From contig OZ024861.1 in NCBI GenBank assembly GCA_964017155.1, forward strand, positions 50,057,513 through 50,121,512: a stretch of 64,000 nt of DNA, given 5' to 3'. Of this stretch, positions 19,531-34,600 are shown in pieces. The notes beneath the pieces are model-generated. The model worked only from the letters and a program-made list of their open reading frames with translations, made no database searches and was not told where the DNA came from. How positions within the stretch are numbered: position 1 is the first letter of the stretch; each line of letters opens with the position of its first letter. Origin of the DNA: Oasisia sp. SBJ-2009. Lineage: Eukaryota > Annelida > Polychaeta > Sabellida > Siboglinidae. Made by a program: the position numbers and the translations under genes.

Positions 19531-20955
19531 AATAAATATGTAATATATAAAATATCTATAATTAATATATAACGTTTGTGCTTTTAACTCTTGACACATT
19601 TTGAGAGGAGATATGAGATATGGTGCTTAATCAGTTTATGAATGACAAATAATTGCAAATGTTCATTTAGTTGAGCGCTGATACGCAATAGACCTTACCA
19701 CATAGAGCACTTCGTTATTCGTACTGACATAATAGCTGTGGGGGTGTCTCATAGAGAGGTGTGTAGTTTTATGCCATGCCATCTGCCAATTAACAGATCT
19801 GCTTATGACCTTGTAAAGCCAAAATTACACAGTTATCTGAATAAGTGATCTGCAATAATGACATCATTAATTATTTTATATTGTTATGAGAACATTCCAC
19901 TAATGTGCCATGTTGTATTGTCGCAATAGGTATAGCAGTTACGGTAACTAACAGAAATTGTTTGTCACACTCGACGCACAAAAGACAGATTCCCAGAGTA
20001 CCCAGGGGTATTTCTAAAAAAAAGTATGTTATTACATAGATTATAAAAAGTTTCTCATGCTAATGCAAGCTATGTAAATGTTGACAACTGATCGGCGACT
20101 CCAAACGATCACAGAAGATACACACAACATTACAATATGATAAGTAAATGTATCCCCATCTAATGTATAGTATGAACTATTAAACTGGTGAAAAAACCAT
20201 AAACATTTGCAAATTTTAAAATTAAAAGTGTTACATTTCTTCATCTGGGTCCTACGATAATCCCTGGCAGTTTGGTGCATTCCAGGAGTAAAACCTGAGA
20301 GGAAAACGTTAGACTGTAACACCAGTACTACATCTATGTAATATTTCTAGAAGGTTATGAAAGGTTTTGATTGGCTGGCAATAATCAGACAGACCCACTC
20401 AGTGAAATACCTTCACGTCACACGCTGTATTTGTTGGACTGTAATTAATCAACTTCACGGCCAGTTTTATATCACATTATGGTTAATGATATAGTGCATA
20501 ATATTGTTATTGTTTGTTAAACCATTGTTGATTCAGAATCTGAGTTTGTTGCTGAGGAAATAATGCACAACTAATGTATATATACTCTTGGTGAAATAAT
20601 TGTTTGCCTGAATTTTTTTGTAAGTGCTTTTGCAATGATACCCAAGAATCTCCCAATTTAACATTAATGGGGCTGTTGTTGATCAAATCAGATCAGATCA
20701 ACATTGTGTTGTGGTTACCATGCAGTAGACACTGTTGATGCTGACATGTGCTGACATGTACTGACATGTTTATCATGAAGTACCCCAGGGGTAATGCACT
20801 CACCATCAAAAGTCATCAAAAGTGTTTGTAAAGTTTGATTGACATTTCAGATGTTGGTTTGATTGAGAGTTGGTTGTTGTGTCCAACTTGGATGGATTGC
20901 ACATAACGATATACATTGTATAAAAATATGTCAGCAGGAGTTATATGTGGTATTA
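19531..20955. other. Intergenic, no gene recognised
   Basis: No coding or RNA feature was supported. The direct triplicate TGCTGACATG-like (20739-20769) is a minor local repeat. Confidence 0.45.
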
Positions 20956-20956
20956 T

Positions 20957-20984
20957 GATTGATTGATTGATTGATTGATTGATT
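20957..20984. repeat. (GATT)n tetranucleotide repeat
   Basis: Seven GATT copies immediately left of the 30-bp array. Confidence 0.95.
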
Positions 20985-23056
20985 TCATGACATGAGAGCT
21001 AGATGTACGGCTTTCATTACATGCAGGGGTAGATGTACTGGTTTCATTATATGAGGGTAGATGTGCTGTTTTCATTACATGAGGGGTGTATGTGCTGCTT
21101 TTATTATGTGAGGAGGTAGTGTAGTGCATTCATTACATGAGGAGGTAGATATACTGCTTTCATTATGCGAGAAGGCAAATGTACTGCTTTCGTTATATTA
21201 GGAGGTAGATGTACTGCTCTCATTACACGAGGAGGTAGATGTACTACTTTCATTATGTGAGGAGGTAGGTGTACTGCTTTCATTACATGAGGAGGTAGGT
21301 GTACTGCTTTCATTACATGAGGAGGTAGATGTACTGCTTTCATTACATGAGGAGGTAGATGTACTGCTTTCATTACATGAGGAGGTAGATGTACTTCTTT
21401 CATGACATGAGGAGGTAGATGTACTGCTTTCATTATGTGAGGAGGTAGATGTACCACTTTCATTACATTAGGAGGTAGATGTACTGCTTTCATTACATGA
21501 GGAGGTAGATGTACTGCTTTCATTATGTGAGGAGGTAGATGTACCACTTTCATTACATTAGGAGGTAGATGTACTGCTTTCATTACATGAGGAGGTAGAT
21601 GTACTGCTTTCATTACATGAGGAAGTAGATGTACTGCTTTCATTAGATGAAGAGGTAGATGTACTGCTTTCATTACATGAGGAGGTAGATGTACTGCTTT
21701 CATTATGTGAGGAGGTAGATGTACCACTTTCATTACATTAGGAGGTAGATGTACTGCTTTCATTACATGAGGAGGTAGATGTACTGCTTTCATTACATGA
21801 GGAGGTAGATGTACTGCTTTCATTACATGAGGAGGTAGATGTACTGCTATCATTACATGAGGAGGTAGATGTACTGCTTTCATTACATGAGGAGGTAGAT
21901 GTACTGCTTTCATTACATGAGGAGGTAGGTGTACTGCTTTCATTACGTGAGGAGGTAGATGTACTGCTTTCATTATGTGAGGAGGTAGATGTACCACTTT
22001 CATTACATGAGGAGGTAGATGTACTGCTTTCATTACATGAGGAGGTAGATGTACTGCTTTCATTACATGAGGAGGTAGGTGTACTGCTTTCATTACGTGA
22101 GGAGGTAGATGTACTGCTTTCATTGTGTGAGGAGGAAGATGTACCACTTTCATTACATGAGGAGGTAGATGTACTGCTTTCATTACATGAGGAGGTAGAT
22201 GTACTGCTTTCATTACATGAGGAGGTAGATGTACTGCTTTCATTACATGAGGAGGTAGATGTACTGCTTTCATTACATGAGGAGGTAGGTGTACTGCTTT
22301 CATTACGTGAGGAGGTAGATGTACCACTTTCATTACATGAGGAGGTAGATGTACTGCTTTCATTACATGAGGAGGTAGGTGTACTGCTTTCATTACGTGA
22401 GGAGGTAGATGTACTGCTTTCATTATGTGAGGAGGTAGATGTACCACTTTCATTACATGAGGAGGTAGATGTACTGCTTTCATTACATGAGGAGGTAGAT
22501 GTACTGCTTTCATTACATGAGGAGGTAGGTGTACTGCTTTCATTACGTGAGGAGGTAGATGTACTGCTTTCATTGTGTGAGGAGGAAGATGTACCACTTT
22601 CATTACATGAGGAGGTAGATGTACTGCTTTCATTACATGAGGAGGTAGATGTACTGCTTTCATTACATGAGGAGGTAGATGTACTGCTTTCATTACATGA
22701 GGAGGTAGGTGTACTGCTTTCATTACGTGAGGAGGTAGATGTACCACTTTCATTACATGAGGAGGTAGATGTACCACTTTCATTACATGAGGAGGTAGAT
22801 GTACTGCTTTCATTACATGAGGAGGTAGATGTACTGCTTTCATTACATGAGGAGGTAGGTGTACTGCTTTCATTACGTGAGGAGGTAGATGTACTGCTTT
22901 CATTATGTGAGGAGGTAGATGTACCACTTTCATTACATGAGGAGGTAGATGTACTTCTTTCATTACATGAGGAGGTAGATGTACTTCTTTCATTACATGA
23001 GGAGGTAGATGTAATGCTCTCATTACATGAGGAGGTAGATGTACTGCTTTCACAAG
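20985..23056. repeat. 30-bp minisatellite array, about 69 copies
   Basis: The unit contains GATGTACTGCTTTCATTAC followed by ATGAGGAGGTA. The left edge (20985-21240) is degenerate and the right end is abrupt at TTTCACAAGAATAG. Variant units (GTACCAC for GTACTGC, CATTATGTGA, CATTACGTGA, GGTAGGT) recur in order: 21931-22230 matches 22381-22680 at an offset of 450 bp (15 units). Because 30 is a multiple of three, long frames occur on both strands with 10-residue repeats (MKAVHLPPHV; NESSTSTSSC; LHEEVDVLLS). None has a non-repeat domain, so I do not call genes. Confidence 0.97.
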
Positions 23057-24423
23057 AATAGGGTAGATTAATATTAAAATGTGCTAAAACTAACATATTA
23101 AGGTTACTCACACACCTGACTGATTTGGACATAAATTCATATTATGAATATAGCACAAACTACTCTGGTACATTTACTGTACTGTTTGAACCTTTCAATT
23201 TTGGTTATGCTTTGGTGGAATGGAAACATTGCTATGCATAACCGAATTCTAGTGATGCTGAAATAATTGTTAAAATGTGATTCGTGCTACAATGTATACA
23301 GTGTGCACAAACAATGATAGAACAATGTTCTATTACAGAACCTATTGCAGCGTTCACAGAACTAAAATAAGTAAAACAAATTGTGGTCGCCCAGATTAGG
23401 CATAGCCAAGTATTTTATTATCTATTTGTTTGTATGTATTATTCTTATATTTTAGTGTGCATCTTACTGTGAAGTTTAATTTAAGATATTTTACACATAA
23501 TGTTGAATCTAATGTTGTAAACTGAGATGTTTGCAACATTTATTTTAGACAATCATTCGTTGTGTTGCATTTTAATAAATGTACTAATAATAGATTTATT
23601 AATACAATATGGTGTCCCATATCAGCAGAATAAATAGCATTATATGGCTAATCACATGAACATTTTAGAGAAACATGTTGTGAGTAGCTAGTAAAAAAGT
23701 TTTGAAAGTGTAACGTTAATAAATAATCTGTCTGATAACATTATCAGCTTACCGGTACATTTTATGATAACGACAATAGAAATGTGAGAAAATGAGGTTG
23801 CCAAAGGTTTTAAGGAAGCTTTTGTGTTTGGTGAAACCTATCTGCTATTTTCATAAGGTCATCTTGTTTCCCTGTTGTGTTTAGTACAGGTGTTTTAAAA
23901 TAAGCATTTCTGCATATCTGTATTACAAATCTTGCGTGGATTAATGATATTTATTGTATTTTTAATGCTTGCTACTGCTGTGCAGTAGAAAACGATTGGC
24001 ACAAACAATTGAATGTGTGCACATTATGTTACATCCGATTGTGATTACACTTATGGTTATAGGTAATGTGAATGGGCCATTCTTGCAAATTATAATTAAC
24101 AGGTGGAATGTTTTATATACGATTATAGTTTATTTGTCAATCCACACAATTTGTATTTTGTAAAGATGGATAAGACCACATTGTTTGTTGGTTTTCCTGA
24201 AAGTTACATATGAAATAAATTGAGATGAGATGTATCTGATTGGCTGCTGTTGCTTGTTGTCAGATGCATACTTCCTCCATCTTTATTGTTCTCCAACTTT
24301 CTCCAGCTTCCTAGTAATCCTGCCATCTGTAGTGTTGTATATGCTTTATGTACACAGAGTATGCGGGGGGCGGGGACTAAATTAAGACTAATGCATACAG
24401 GGAGTGGGTACAGACTTCATGTG
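23057..24423. other. AT-rich spacer between two satellite arrays
   Basis: Unique-looking AT-rich DNA with no recognised exon, RNA or transposon. A 64-codon frame at 23969-24163 shows no domain. Confidence 0.5.
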
Positions 24424-24500
24424 TACCATATCTCGTACCATCACCTACCACTTAGTTCTCCTAACACCACTACACCTTGGGTCTTATATCATTGCCATCC
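24424..24500. repeat. Degenerate left edge of the 25-bp array
   Basis: Partial copies such as CTCGTACCATCACC, TTCTCCTAACACCAC and CATTGCCATCCC precede the regular units. Decayed copies at the edge of a homogenised interior are expected where unequal exchange operates mainly inside an array. Confidence 0.7.
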
Positions 24501-27500
24501 CTTGTTTCTCCTACCATCACCATCCCCTGTTTCTCCTACCATCACCATCACTTGTTTCTCCTACCATCACCATCCCTTGTTTCTCCTACCATCACCATCC
24601 CTTGTTTCTCCTACCATCACCATCCCTTGTTTCTCCTACCATCACCATCCCTTGTTTCTCCAACCATCACCATCCCTTGTTTCTCCTACCATCACCACTC
24701 CTTGTTTCTCCTACCATCACCATCCCTTGTTTCTCCAACCATCACCATCCCTTGTTTCTCCTACCATCACCATCCCTTGTTTCTCCAACCATCACCATCC
24801 CTTGTTTCTCCTACCATCACCATCCCTTGTTTCTCCTACCATCACCATCCCTTGTTTCTCCAACCATCACCATCCCTTGTTTCTCCTACCATCACCATCC
24901 CTTGTTTCTCCAACCATCACCATCCCTTGTTTCTCCTGCCATCACCATCCCTTGTTTCTCCACCCATCACCATCCCTTGTTTCTCCTACCATCACCATCC
25001 CTTGGTTCTCCTACCATCACCATACCTTGTTTCTCCTACCATCACCATCCCTTGTTTCTCCTACCATCACCATCCCTTGTTTCTCCTACCATCACCATAC
25101 TTTGTTTCTCCAACCATCACCATCCCTTGGTTCTCCTACCATCACCATACCTTGTTTCTCCTACCATCACCATCCCTTGTTTCTCCTAACATCACCATAC
25201 CTTGTTTCTCCTACCATCACCATCCCTTGTTTCTCCTACCATCACCATCCCTTGTTTCTCCTACCATCACCATCCCTTGTTTCTCCAACCATCACCATCC
25301 CTTGTTTCTCCTGCCATCACCATCCCTTGTTTCTCCACCCATCACCATCCCTTGTTTCTCCTACCATCACCATCCCTTGGTTCTCCTACCATCACCATAC
25401 CTTGTTTCTCCTACCATCACCATCCCTTGTTTCTCCTACCATCACCATCCCTTGTTTCTCCTACCATCACCATACCTTGTTTCTCCAACCATCACCATCC
25501 CTTGGTTCTCCTACCATCACCATACCTTGTTTCTCCTACCATCACCATCCCTTGTTTCTCCTACCATCACCATACCTTGTTTCTCCTACCATCACCATCC
25601 TTTGTTTCTCCTACCATCACCATCCCTTGTTTCTCCTATCATCACCATCCCTTGTTTCTCCTGCCATCACCATCACTTGTTTTTCCTACCATCACCATCC
25701 CTTGTTTCTCCTACCATCACCATCCCTTGTTTCTCCTACTATCACCATCCCTTGTTTCTCCTACCATCACCATCCCTTGTTTCTCCTATTATCACCATCC
25801 CTTGTTTCTCCTACCATCACCATCCCTTGTTTCTCCTACCATCACCATACCTTGTTTCTCCTACCATCACCATCCCTTGTTTCTCCTACCATCACCATCC
25901 CTTGTTTCTCCTATCACCACCATCCCTTGTTTCTCCTACCATCACCATCCCTTGTTTCTCCTACGATCACCATCCCTTGTTTCTCCTATCATCACCATCC
26001 CTTGTTTCTCCTACCATCACCATCCCTTGTTTCTCCTACCATCACCATACCTTGTTTCTCCTACCATCACAATCCCTTGTTTCTCCTACCATCACCATCC
26101 CTTGTTTCTCCTACCATCACCATCCCTTGTTTCTCCTATCATCACCATCCCTTGTTTCTCCTACCATCACCATCCCTTGTTTCTCTTACCATCACCATCC
26201 CCATCCCTTATTTCTCCAACCATCACCATCCCTTGTTTCTCCTACCACCACCATCCCTTGTTTCTCCTACAATCACCATCCCTTGTATATCCTATCATCA
26301 CCATCCCTTGTATCTCCTACCATCACCATCCCTTGTTTCTCCTATCATCACCATCCCTTGTATCTCCTATCATCACCATCCCTTGTATCTCCTATCATCA
26401 CCATCCCTTGTTTCTCCTACCATCACCATCCCTTGTTTCTCCTACCATCACCATCGCTTGTATCTCCTACCATCACTTGTTTCTCTTACCATCACCATCC
26501 CCATCCCTTATTTCTCCAACCATCACCATCCCTTGTTTCTCCTACCATCACCATCCCTTGTTTCTCCTACAATCACCATCCCTTGTATATCCTATCATCA
26601 CCATCCCTTGTATCTCCTACCATCACCATCCCTTGTTTCTCCTATCATCACCATCCCTTGTATCTCCTATCATCACCATCCCTTGTATCTCCTATCATCA
26701 CCATCCCTTGTTTCTCCTACCATCACCATCCCTTGTTTCTCCTACCATCACCATCGCTTGTATCTCCTACCATCACTTGTTTCTCCTACCATCACCATCC
26801 CTTGTTTCTCCTACCATCACCATCCCTTGTTTCTCCTACCATCACCATCCCTTGTTTTTCCTACCATCACCATCACTTGTTTCTCCTACCATCACCATCC
26901 CTTGTTTCTCCTACCATCACCATCCCTTGTTTTTCCTACCATCACCATCCCTTGTTTCTCCTACTATCACCATCCCTTGTTTCTCCTACCATCACCATCA
27001 CTTGTTTCTCCTACCATCACCATCCCTTGTTTCTCCTACCATCACCATCCCTTGTTTCTCCTACCATCACCATCCCTTGTTTTTCCTACCATCACCATCA
27101 CTTGTTTCTCCTACCATCACCATCCCTTGTTTCTCCTACCATCACCATCCCTTGTTTTTCCTACCATCACCATCCCTTGTTTCTCCTACTATCACCATCC
27201 CTTGTTTCTCCTACCATCACCATCCCTTGTTTCTCTTACCATCACCATCCCTTATTTCTCCAACCATCACCATCCCTTGTTTCTCCTACCATCACCATCC
27301 CTTGTTTCTCCTACAATCACCATCCATTGTTTCTCCTACCATCACCATCACCATCACTTGTATCTCCTACCATCACCATCCCTTGTATCTCCTATCATCA
27401 CCATCCCTTGTATCTCCTATCATCACCGTCCCTTGTATCTCCTATCATCACCATCCCTTGTTTCTCCTACCATCACCATCCCTTGTTTCTCCTACAATCA

Positions 27501-30500
27501 CCATCCCTTGTTTCTCCTACTATCACCATCACCACTTGTATCTCCTACCATCACCATCCCTTGTATCTCCTACCATCACCATCCCTTGTATCTCCTACCA
27601 TCAACATCCCTTGTTTCTCCTACCATCACCATCCCTTGTTTCTCCTACCATCACCATCCCTTGTTTCTCCTATCATCACCATCGCTTGTATCTCCTACCA
27701 TCACTTGTTTTTCCTACCATCACCATCCCTTGTTTCTCCTACCATCACCATCCCTTGTTTCTCCTACCATCACCATCCCTTGTTTTTCCTAACATCACCA
27801 TCACTTGTTTCTCCTACCATCACCATCCCTTGTTTCTCCTACCATCACCATCCCTTGTTTCTCCTACCATCGCCATCACTTGTATCTTCTACCATCACCA
27901 TCCCTTGTTTCTCCTACCATCACCGTCCCTTGTTTCTCCTACCATCACCATCCCTTGTTTCTCCTACCATCACCATCCCTTGTTTCTCCTAACATCACCA
28001 TCCCTTGTTTCTCCTGCCATCAACATCCCTTGTTTCTCCTACCATCACCATCCATTGTTTCTCCTACCATCATCATCCCTTGTTTCTCCTACCATCACCA
28101 TCCCTTGTTTCTCCTACCATCACCATCCCTTGTTTCTCCAACAATCACCATCCCTTGTTTCTCCTGCCATCACCATCCCTTGTTTCTCCTACCATCACCA
28201 TCCCTTGTTTCTCCTACCATCACCATCCCTTGTTTCTTCTACCATCACCATCCCTTGTTTCTCCTACCATCACCATACCTTGTTTCTCCTACCATCCCCA
28301 TCCCTTGTTTCTCCTACCATCACCATCCCTTGTTTCTCCTACCATCCCCATCCCTTGTTTCTCCTGCCATCACCATCCCTTGTTTCTCCTACCATCATCA
28401 TCCCTTGTTTCTCCTACCATCCCCATCCCTTGTTTCTCCTACCATCATCATCCCTTGTTTCTCCTACCATCCCCATCCCTTGTTTCTCCTACCATCACCA
28501 TCCCTTGTTTCTCTTACCATCACCATCCCTTATTTCTCCAACCATCACCATCCCTTGTTTCTCCTACCATCACCATCCCTTGTTTCTCCTACAATCACCA
28601 TCCCTTGTTTCTCCTACCATCACCATCACCATCACTTGTATCTCCTACCATCACCATCCCTGTATCTCCTATCATCACCATCCCTTGTATCTCCTACCAT
28701 CCCTTGTTTCTCCTACAATCACCATCCCTTGTTTCTCCTACCATCACCATCACCATCACTTGTATCTCCTACCATCACCATCCCTTGTATCTCCTATCAT
28801 CACCATCCCTTGTATCTCCTATCATCACCATCCCTTGTATCTCCTATCATCACCATCCCTTGTTTCTCCTACCATCACCATCCCTTGTTTCTCCTACAAT
28901 CACCATCCCTTGTTTCTCCTACTATCACCATCACCACTTGTATCTCCTACCATCACCATCCCTTGTATCTCCTACCATCACCATCCCTTGTATCTCCTAC
29001 CATCAACATCCCTTGTTTCTCCTACCATCACCATCCCTTGTTTCTCCTACCATCACCATCCCTTGTTTCTCCTATCATCACCATCGCTTGTATCTCCTAC
29101 CATCACTTGTTTTTCCTACCATCACCATCCCTTGTTTCTCCTACCATCACCATCCCTTGTTTCTCCTACCATCACCATCCCTTGTTTTTCCTAACATCAC
29201 CATCACTTGTTTCTCCTACCATCACCATCCCTTGTTTCTCCTACCATCACCATCCCTTGTTTCTCCTACCATCGCCATCACTTGTATCTTCTACCATCAC
29301 CATCCCTTGTTTCTCCTACCATCACCGTCCCTTGTTTCTCCTACCATCACCATCCCTTGTTTCTCCTACCATCACCATCCCTTGTTTCTCCTAACATCAC
29401 CATCCCTTGTTTCTCCTGCCATCAACATCCCTTGTTTCTCCTACCATCACCATCCATTGTTTCTCCTACCATCATCATCCCTTGTTTCTCCTACCATCAC
29501 CATCCCTTGTTTCTCCTACCATCACCATCCCTTGTTTCTCCAACAATCACCATCCCTTGTTTCTCCTGCCATCACCATCCCTTGTTTCTCCTACCATCAC
29601 CATCCCTTGTTTCTCCTACCATCACCATCCCTTGTTTCTTCTACCATCACCATCCCTTGTTTCTCCTACCATCACCATACCTTGTATCTCCTACCATCAC
29701 CATCCCTTGTTTCTCCAACAATCACCATCCCTTGTTTCTCCTACCATCCCCATCCCTTGTTTCTCCTACCATCACCATCCCTTGTTTCTCCTACCATCCC
29801 CATCCCTTGTTTCTCCTGCCATCACCATCCCTTGTTTCTCCTACCATCATCATCCCTTGTTTCTCCTACCATCCCCATCCCTTGTTTCTCCTACCATCAT
29901 CATCCCTTGTTTCTCCTACCATCCCCATCCCTTGTTTCTCCTACCATCACCATCCCTTGTTTCTCTTACCATCACCATCCCTTATTTCTCCAACCATCAC
30001 CATCCCTTGTTTCTCCTACCATCACCATCCCTTGTTTCTCCTACAATCACCATCCCTTGTTTCTCCTACCATCACCATCACCATCACTTGTATCTCCTAC
30101 CATCACCATCCCTTGTATCTCTTACCATCACCATCCCTTATTTCTCCAACCATCACCATCCCTTGTTTCTCCTACCATCACCATCCCTTGTTTCTCCTAC
30201 AATCACCATCCCTTGTTTCTCCTACCATCACCATCACCATCACTTGTATCTCCTACCATCACCATCCCTTGTATCTCCTATCATCACCATCCCTTGTATC
30301 TCCTATCATCACCATCCCTTGTATCTCCTATCATCACCATCCCTTGTTTCTCCTACCATCACCATCCCTTGTTTCTCCTACAATCACCATCCCTTGTTTC
30401 TCCTACTATCACCATCACCACTTGTATCTCCTACCATCACCATCCCTTGTATCTCCTACCATCACCATCCCTTGTATCTCCTACCATCAACATCCCTTGT

Positions 30501-31640
30501 TTCTCCTACCATCACCATCCCTTGTTTCTCCTACCATCACCATCCCTTGTTTCTCCTATCATCACCATCGCTTGTATCTCCTACCATCACTTGTTTTTCC
30601 TACCATCACCATCCCTTGTTTCTCCTACCATCACCATCCCTTGTTTCTCCTACCATCACCATCCCTTGTTTTTCCTAACATCACCATCACTTGTTTCTCC
30701 TACCATCACCATCCCTTGTTTCTCCTACCATCACCATCCCTTGTTTCTCCTACCATCGCCATCACTTGTATCTTCTACCATCACCATCCCTTGTTTCTCC
30801 TACCATCACCGTCCCTTGTTTCTCCTACCATCACCATCCCTTGTTTCTCCTACCATCACCATCCCTTGTTTCTCCTAACATCACCATCCCTTGTTTCTCC
30901 TGCCATCAACATCCCTTGTTTCTCCTACCATCACCATCCATTGTTTCTCCTACCATCATCATCCCTTGTTTCTCCTACCATCACCATCCCTTGTTTCTCC
31001 TACCATCACCATCCCTTGTTTCTCCAACAATCACCATCCCTTGTTTCTCCTGCCATCACCATCCCTTGTTTCTCCTACCATCACCATCCCTTGTTTCTCC
31101 TACCATCACCATCCCTTGTTTCTTCTACCATCACCATCCCTTGTTTCTCCTACCATCACCATACCTTGTATCTCCTACCATCACCATCCCTTGTTTCTCC
31201 AACAATCACCATCCCTTGTTTCTCCTACCATCCCAATCCCTTGTTTCTCCTACCATCACCATCCCTTGTTTCTCCTACCATCCCCATCCCTTGTTTCTCC
31301 TGCCATCACCATCCCTTGTTTCTCCTACCATCACCATCCCTTGTTTCTCCTACCATCCCCATCCCTTGTTTCTCCTACCATCATCATCCCTTGTTTCTCC
31401 TACCATCCCCATCCCTTGTTTCTCCTACCATCACCATCCCTTGTTTCTCTTACCATCACCATCCCTTATTTCTCCAACCATCACCATCCCTTGTTTCTCC
31501 TACCATCACCATCCCTTGTTTCTCCTACAATCACCATCCCTTGTTTCTCCTACCATCACCATCACCATCACTTGTATCTCCTACCATCACCATCCCTTGT
31601 ATCTCCTATCATCACCATCCCTTGTATCTCCTACCATCAC
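24500..31640. repeat. Array zone A: TATCTCC and CTATCATC variants
   Basis: This zone is marked by units with TATCTCC, CTATCATC, CTACAATC and ATCACCATCACCAT, and by 19- and 31-bp length variants. A block of about 300 bp (26164-26463) is repeated at once (26464-26763). A 1.4-1.5 kb block containing ACCATCGCCATCACTTG starts near 27805, 29207 and 30691 (intervals 1402 and 1484 bp). Confidence 0.8.
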
Positions 31641-34600
31641 CATCCCTTGTTTCTCCTACCATCCCCATCCCTTGTTTCTCCTACCATCACCATCCCTTGT
31701 TTCTCCTGCCATCATCATCCCGTGTTTCTCCTACCATCCCCATCCCTTGTTTCTCCTACCATCACCATCCCTTGTTTCTCCTACCATCCCCATCCCTTGT
31801 TTCTCCAACACTCACCATCCCTTGTTTCTCCTGCCATCACCATCCCTTGGTTCTCCTACCATCACCATCCCTTGTTTCTCCTACCATCACCATCCCTTGT
31901 TTCTCCTACCATCATCATCCCTTGTTTCTCCTACCATCATCATCCCTTGTTTCTCCTGCCATCACCATCCCTTGTTTCTCCTACCATCACCATCCCTTGT
32001 TTCTCCTACCATCACCATCCCTTGTTTCTCCTACCATCACAATCCCTTGTTTCTCCTACCATCACCATACCTTGTATCTCCTACCATCACCATCCCTTGT
32101 TTCTCCAACAATCACCATCCCTTGTTTCTCCTACCATCCCCATCCCTTGTTTCTCCTACCATCACCATCCCTTGTTTCTCCTACCATCATCATCCCTTGT
32201 TTCTCCTACCATCCCCATCCCTTGTTTCTCCTACCATCACCATCCTTTGTTTCTCCTACCATCATCATCTCTTGTTTCTCCTACCATCATCATCCCTTGT
32301 TTCTCCTGCCATCATCATCCCTTGTTTCTCCTACCATCCCCATCCCTTGTTTCTCCTACCATCATCATCCCTTGTTTCTCCTACCATCACCATCCCTTGT
32401 TTCTCCTACCATCCCCATCCCTTGTTTCTCCTGCCATCACCATCCCTTGTTTCTCCTACCATCATCATCCCTTGTTTCTCCTACCATCCCCATCCCTTGT
32501 TTCTCCTACCATCATCATCCCTTGTTTCTCCTACCATCCCCATCCCTTGTTTCTCCTACCATCATCATCCCTTGTTTCTCCTACCATCCCCATCCCTTGT
32601 TTCTCCTACCATCACCATCCCTTGTTTCTCCTGCCATCATCATCCCTTGTTTCTCCTACCATCCCCATCCCTTGTTTCTCGTACCATCACCATCCCTTGT
32701 TTCTCCTACCATCCCCATCCCTTGTTTCTCCAACAATCACCATCCCTTGTTTCTCCAACAATCACCATCCCTTGGTTCTCCTACCATCACCATCCCTTGT
32801 TTCTCCTACCATCACCATCCCTTGTTTCTCCTACCATCATCATCCCTTGTTTCTCCTACCATCATCATCCCTTGTTTCTCCTGCCATCACCATCCCTTGT
32901 TTCTCCTACCATCACCATCCCTTGTTTCTCCTACCATCACCATCCCTTGTTTCTCCTACCATCACCATCCCTTGTTTCTCCTACCATCACCATACCTTGT
33001 ATCTCCTACCATCACCATCCCTTGTTTCTCCAACAATCACCATCCCTTGTTTCTCCTACCATCCCCATCCCTTGTTTCTCCTACCATCACCATCCCTTGT
33101 TTCTCCTACCATCATCATCCCTTGTTTCTCCTACCATCCCCATCCCTTGTTTCTCCTACCATCACCGTCCTTTGTTTCTCCTACCATCATCATCTCTTGT
33201 TTCTCCTACCATCATCATCCGTTGTTTCTCCTACCATCCCCATCCCTTGTTTCTCCTACCATCACCATCCCTTGTTTCTCCAACAATCACCATCCCTTGT
33301 TACTCCTAACATCCCCATCCCTTGTTTCTCCTACCATCACCATCCCTTGTTTCTCCTACCATCATCATCCCTTGTTTCTCCTACCATCCCCATCCCTTGT
33401 TTCTCCTACCATCACCATCCTTTGTTTCTCCTACCATCATCATCCCTTGTTTCTCCTACCATCATCATCCCTTGTTTCTCCTACCATCCCCATCCCTTGT
33501 TACTCCTACCATCACCATCCCTTGTTTCTCCAACAATCACCATCCCTTGTTTCTCCTACCATCATCATCCCTTGTTTCTCCTACCATCCCCATCCCTTGT
33601 TTCTCCTACCATCACCATCCCTTGTTTCTCCTACCATCATCATCCCTTGTTTCTCCTACCATCCCCATCCCTTGTTTCTCCTACCATCACCATTCCTTGT
33701 TTCTCCTACCATCATCATCCCTTGTTTCTCCTACCATCATCATCCCTTGTTTCTCCTACCATCATCATCCCTTGTTTCTCCTACCATCCCCATCCCTTGT
33801 TTCTCCTACCATCATCATCCCTTGTTTCTCCTACCATCATCATCCCTTGTTTCTCCTACCATCCCCATCCCTTGTTTCTCCTACTATCACCATCCCTTGT
33901 TTCTCCTACCATCACCATCCCTTGTTTCTCCTACCATCCCCATCCCTTGTTTCTCCAACAATCACCATCCCTTGTTTCTCCTGCCATCACCATCCCTTGG
34001 TTCTCCTACCATCCCCATCCCTTGTTTCTCCTACCATCACCATCCCTTGTTTCTCCTACCATCATCATCCCTTGTTTCTCCTACCATCCCCATCCCTTGT
34101 TTCTCCTACCATCACCATCCTTTGTTTCTCCTACCATCATCATCCCTTGTTTCTCCTACCATCATCATCCCTTGTTTCTCCTACCATCATCATCCCTTGT
34201 TTCTCCTACCATCACCATCCCTTGTTTCTCCTACCATCACCATCCCTTGTTTCTCCTGCCATCACCATCTCTTGTTTCTCCTGCCATCAACATCCCTTGT
34301 TTCTCCTACCATCATCATCCCTTGTTTCTCCTACCATCCCCATCCCTTGTTTCTCCTACCATCACCATCCCTTGTTTCTCCTACCATCATCATCCCTTGT
34401 TTCTCCTACCATCCCCATCCCTTGTTTCTCCTACCATCACCATCCCTTGTTTCTCCTACCATCCCCATCCCTTGTTTCTCCTACCATCACCATCCCTTGT
34501 TTCTCCTACCATCCCCATCCCTTGTTTCTCCAACAATCACCATCCCTTGTTTCTCCTACCATCATCATCTCTTGTTTCTCCTACCATCATCATCCGTTGT

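Noticed and set aside
20345..20385. Heat-shock-element-like TTCTAGAAGG and an inverted CCAAT box (GATTGG)
   Set aside because: Short motifs expected by chance; no gene start was found nearby.
21104..23132. 649- and 464-codon minus-strand frames and a 312-codon plus-strand frame with 10-residue repeats
   Set aside because: Direct consequence of a 30-bp unit without stops on either strand. No signal peptide, domain or splice context outside the repeat.
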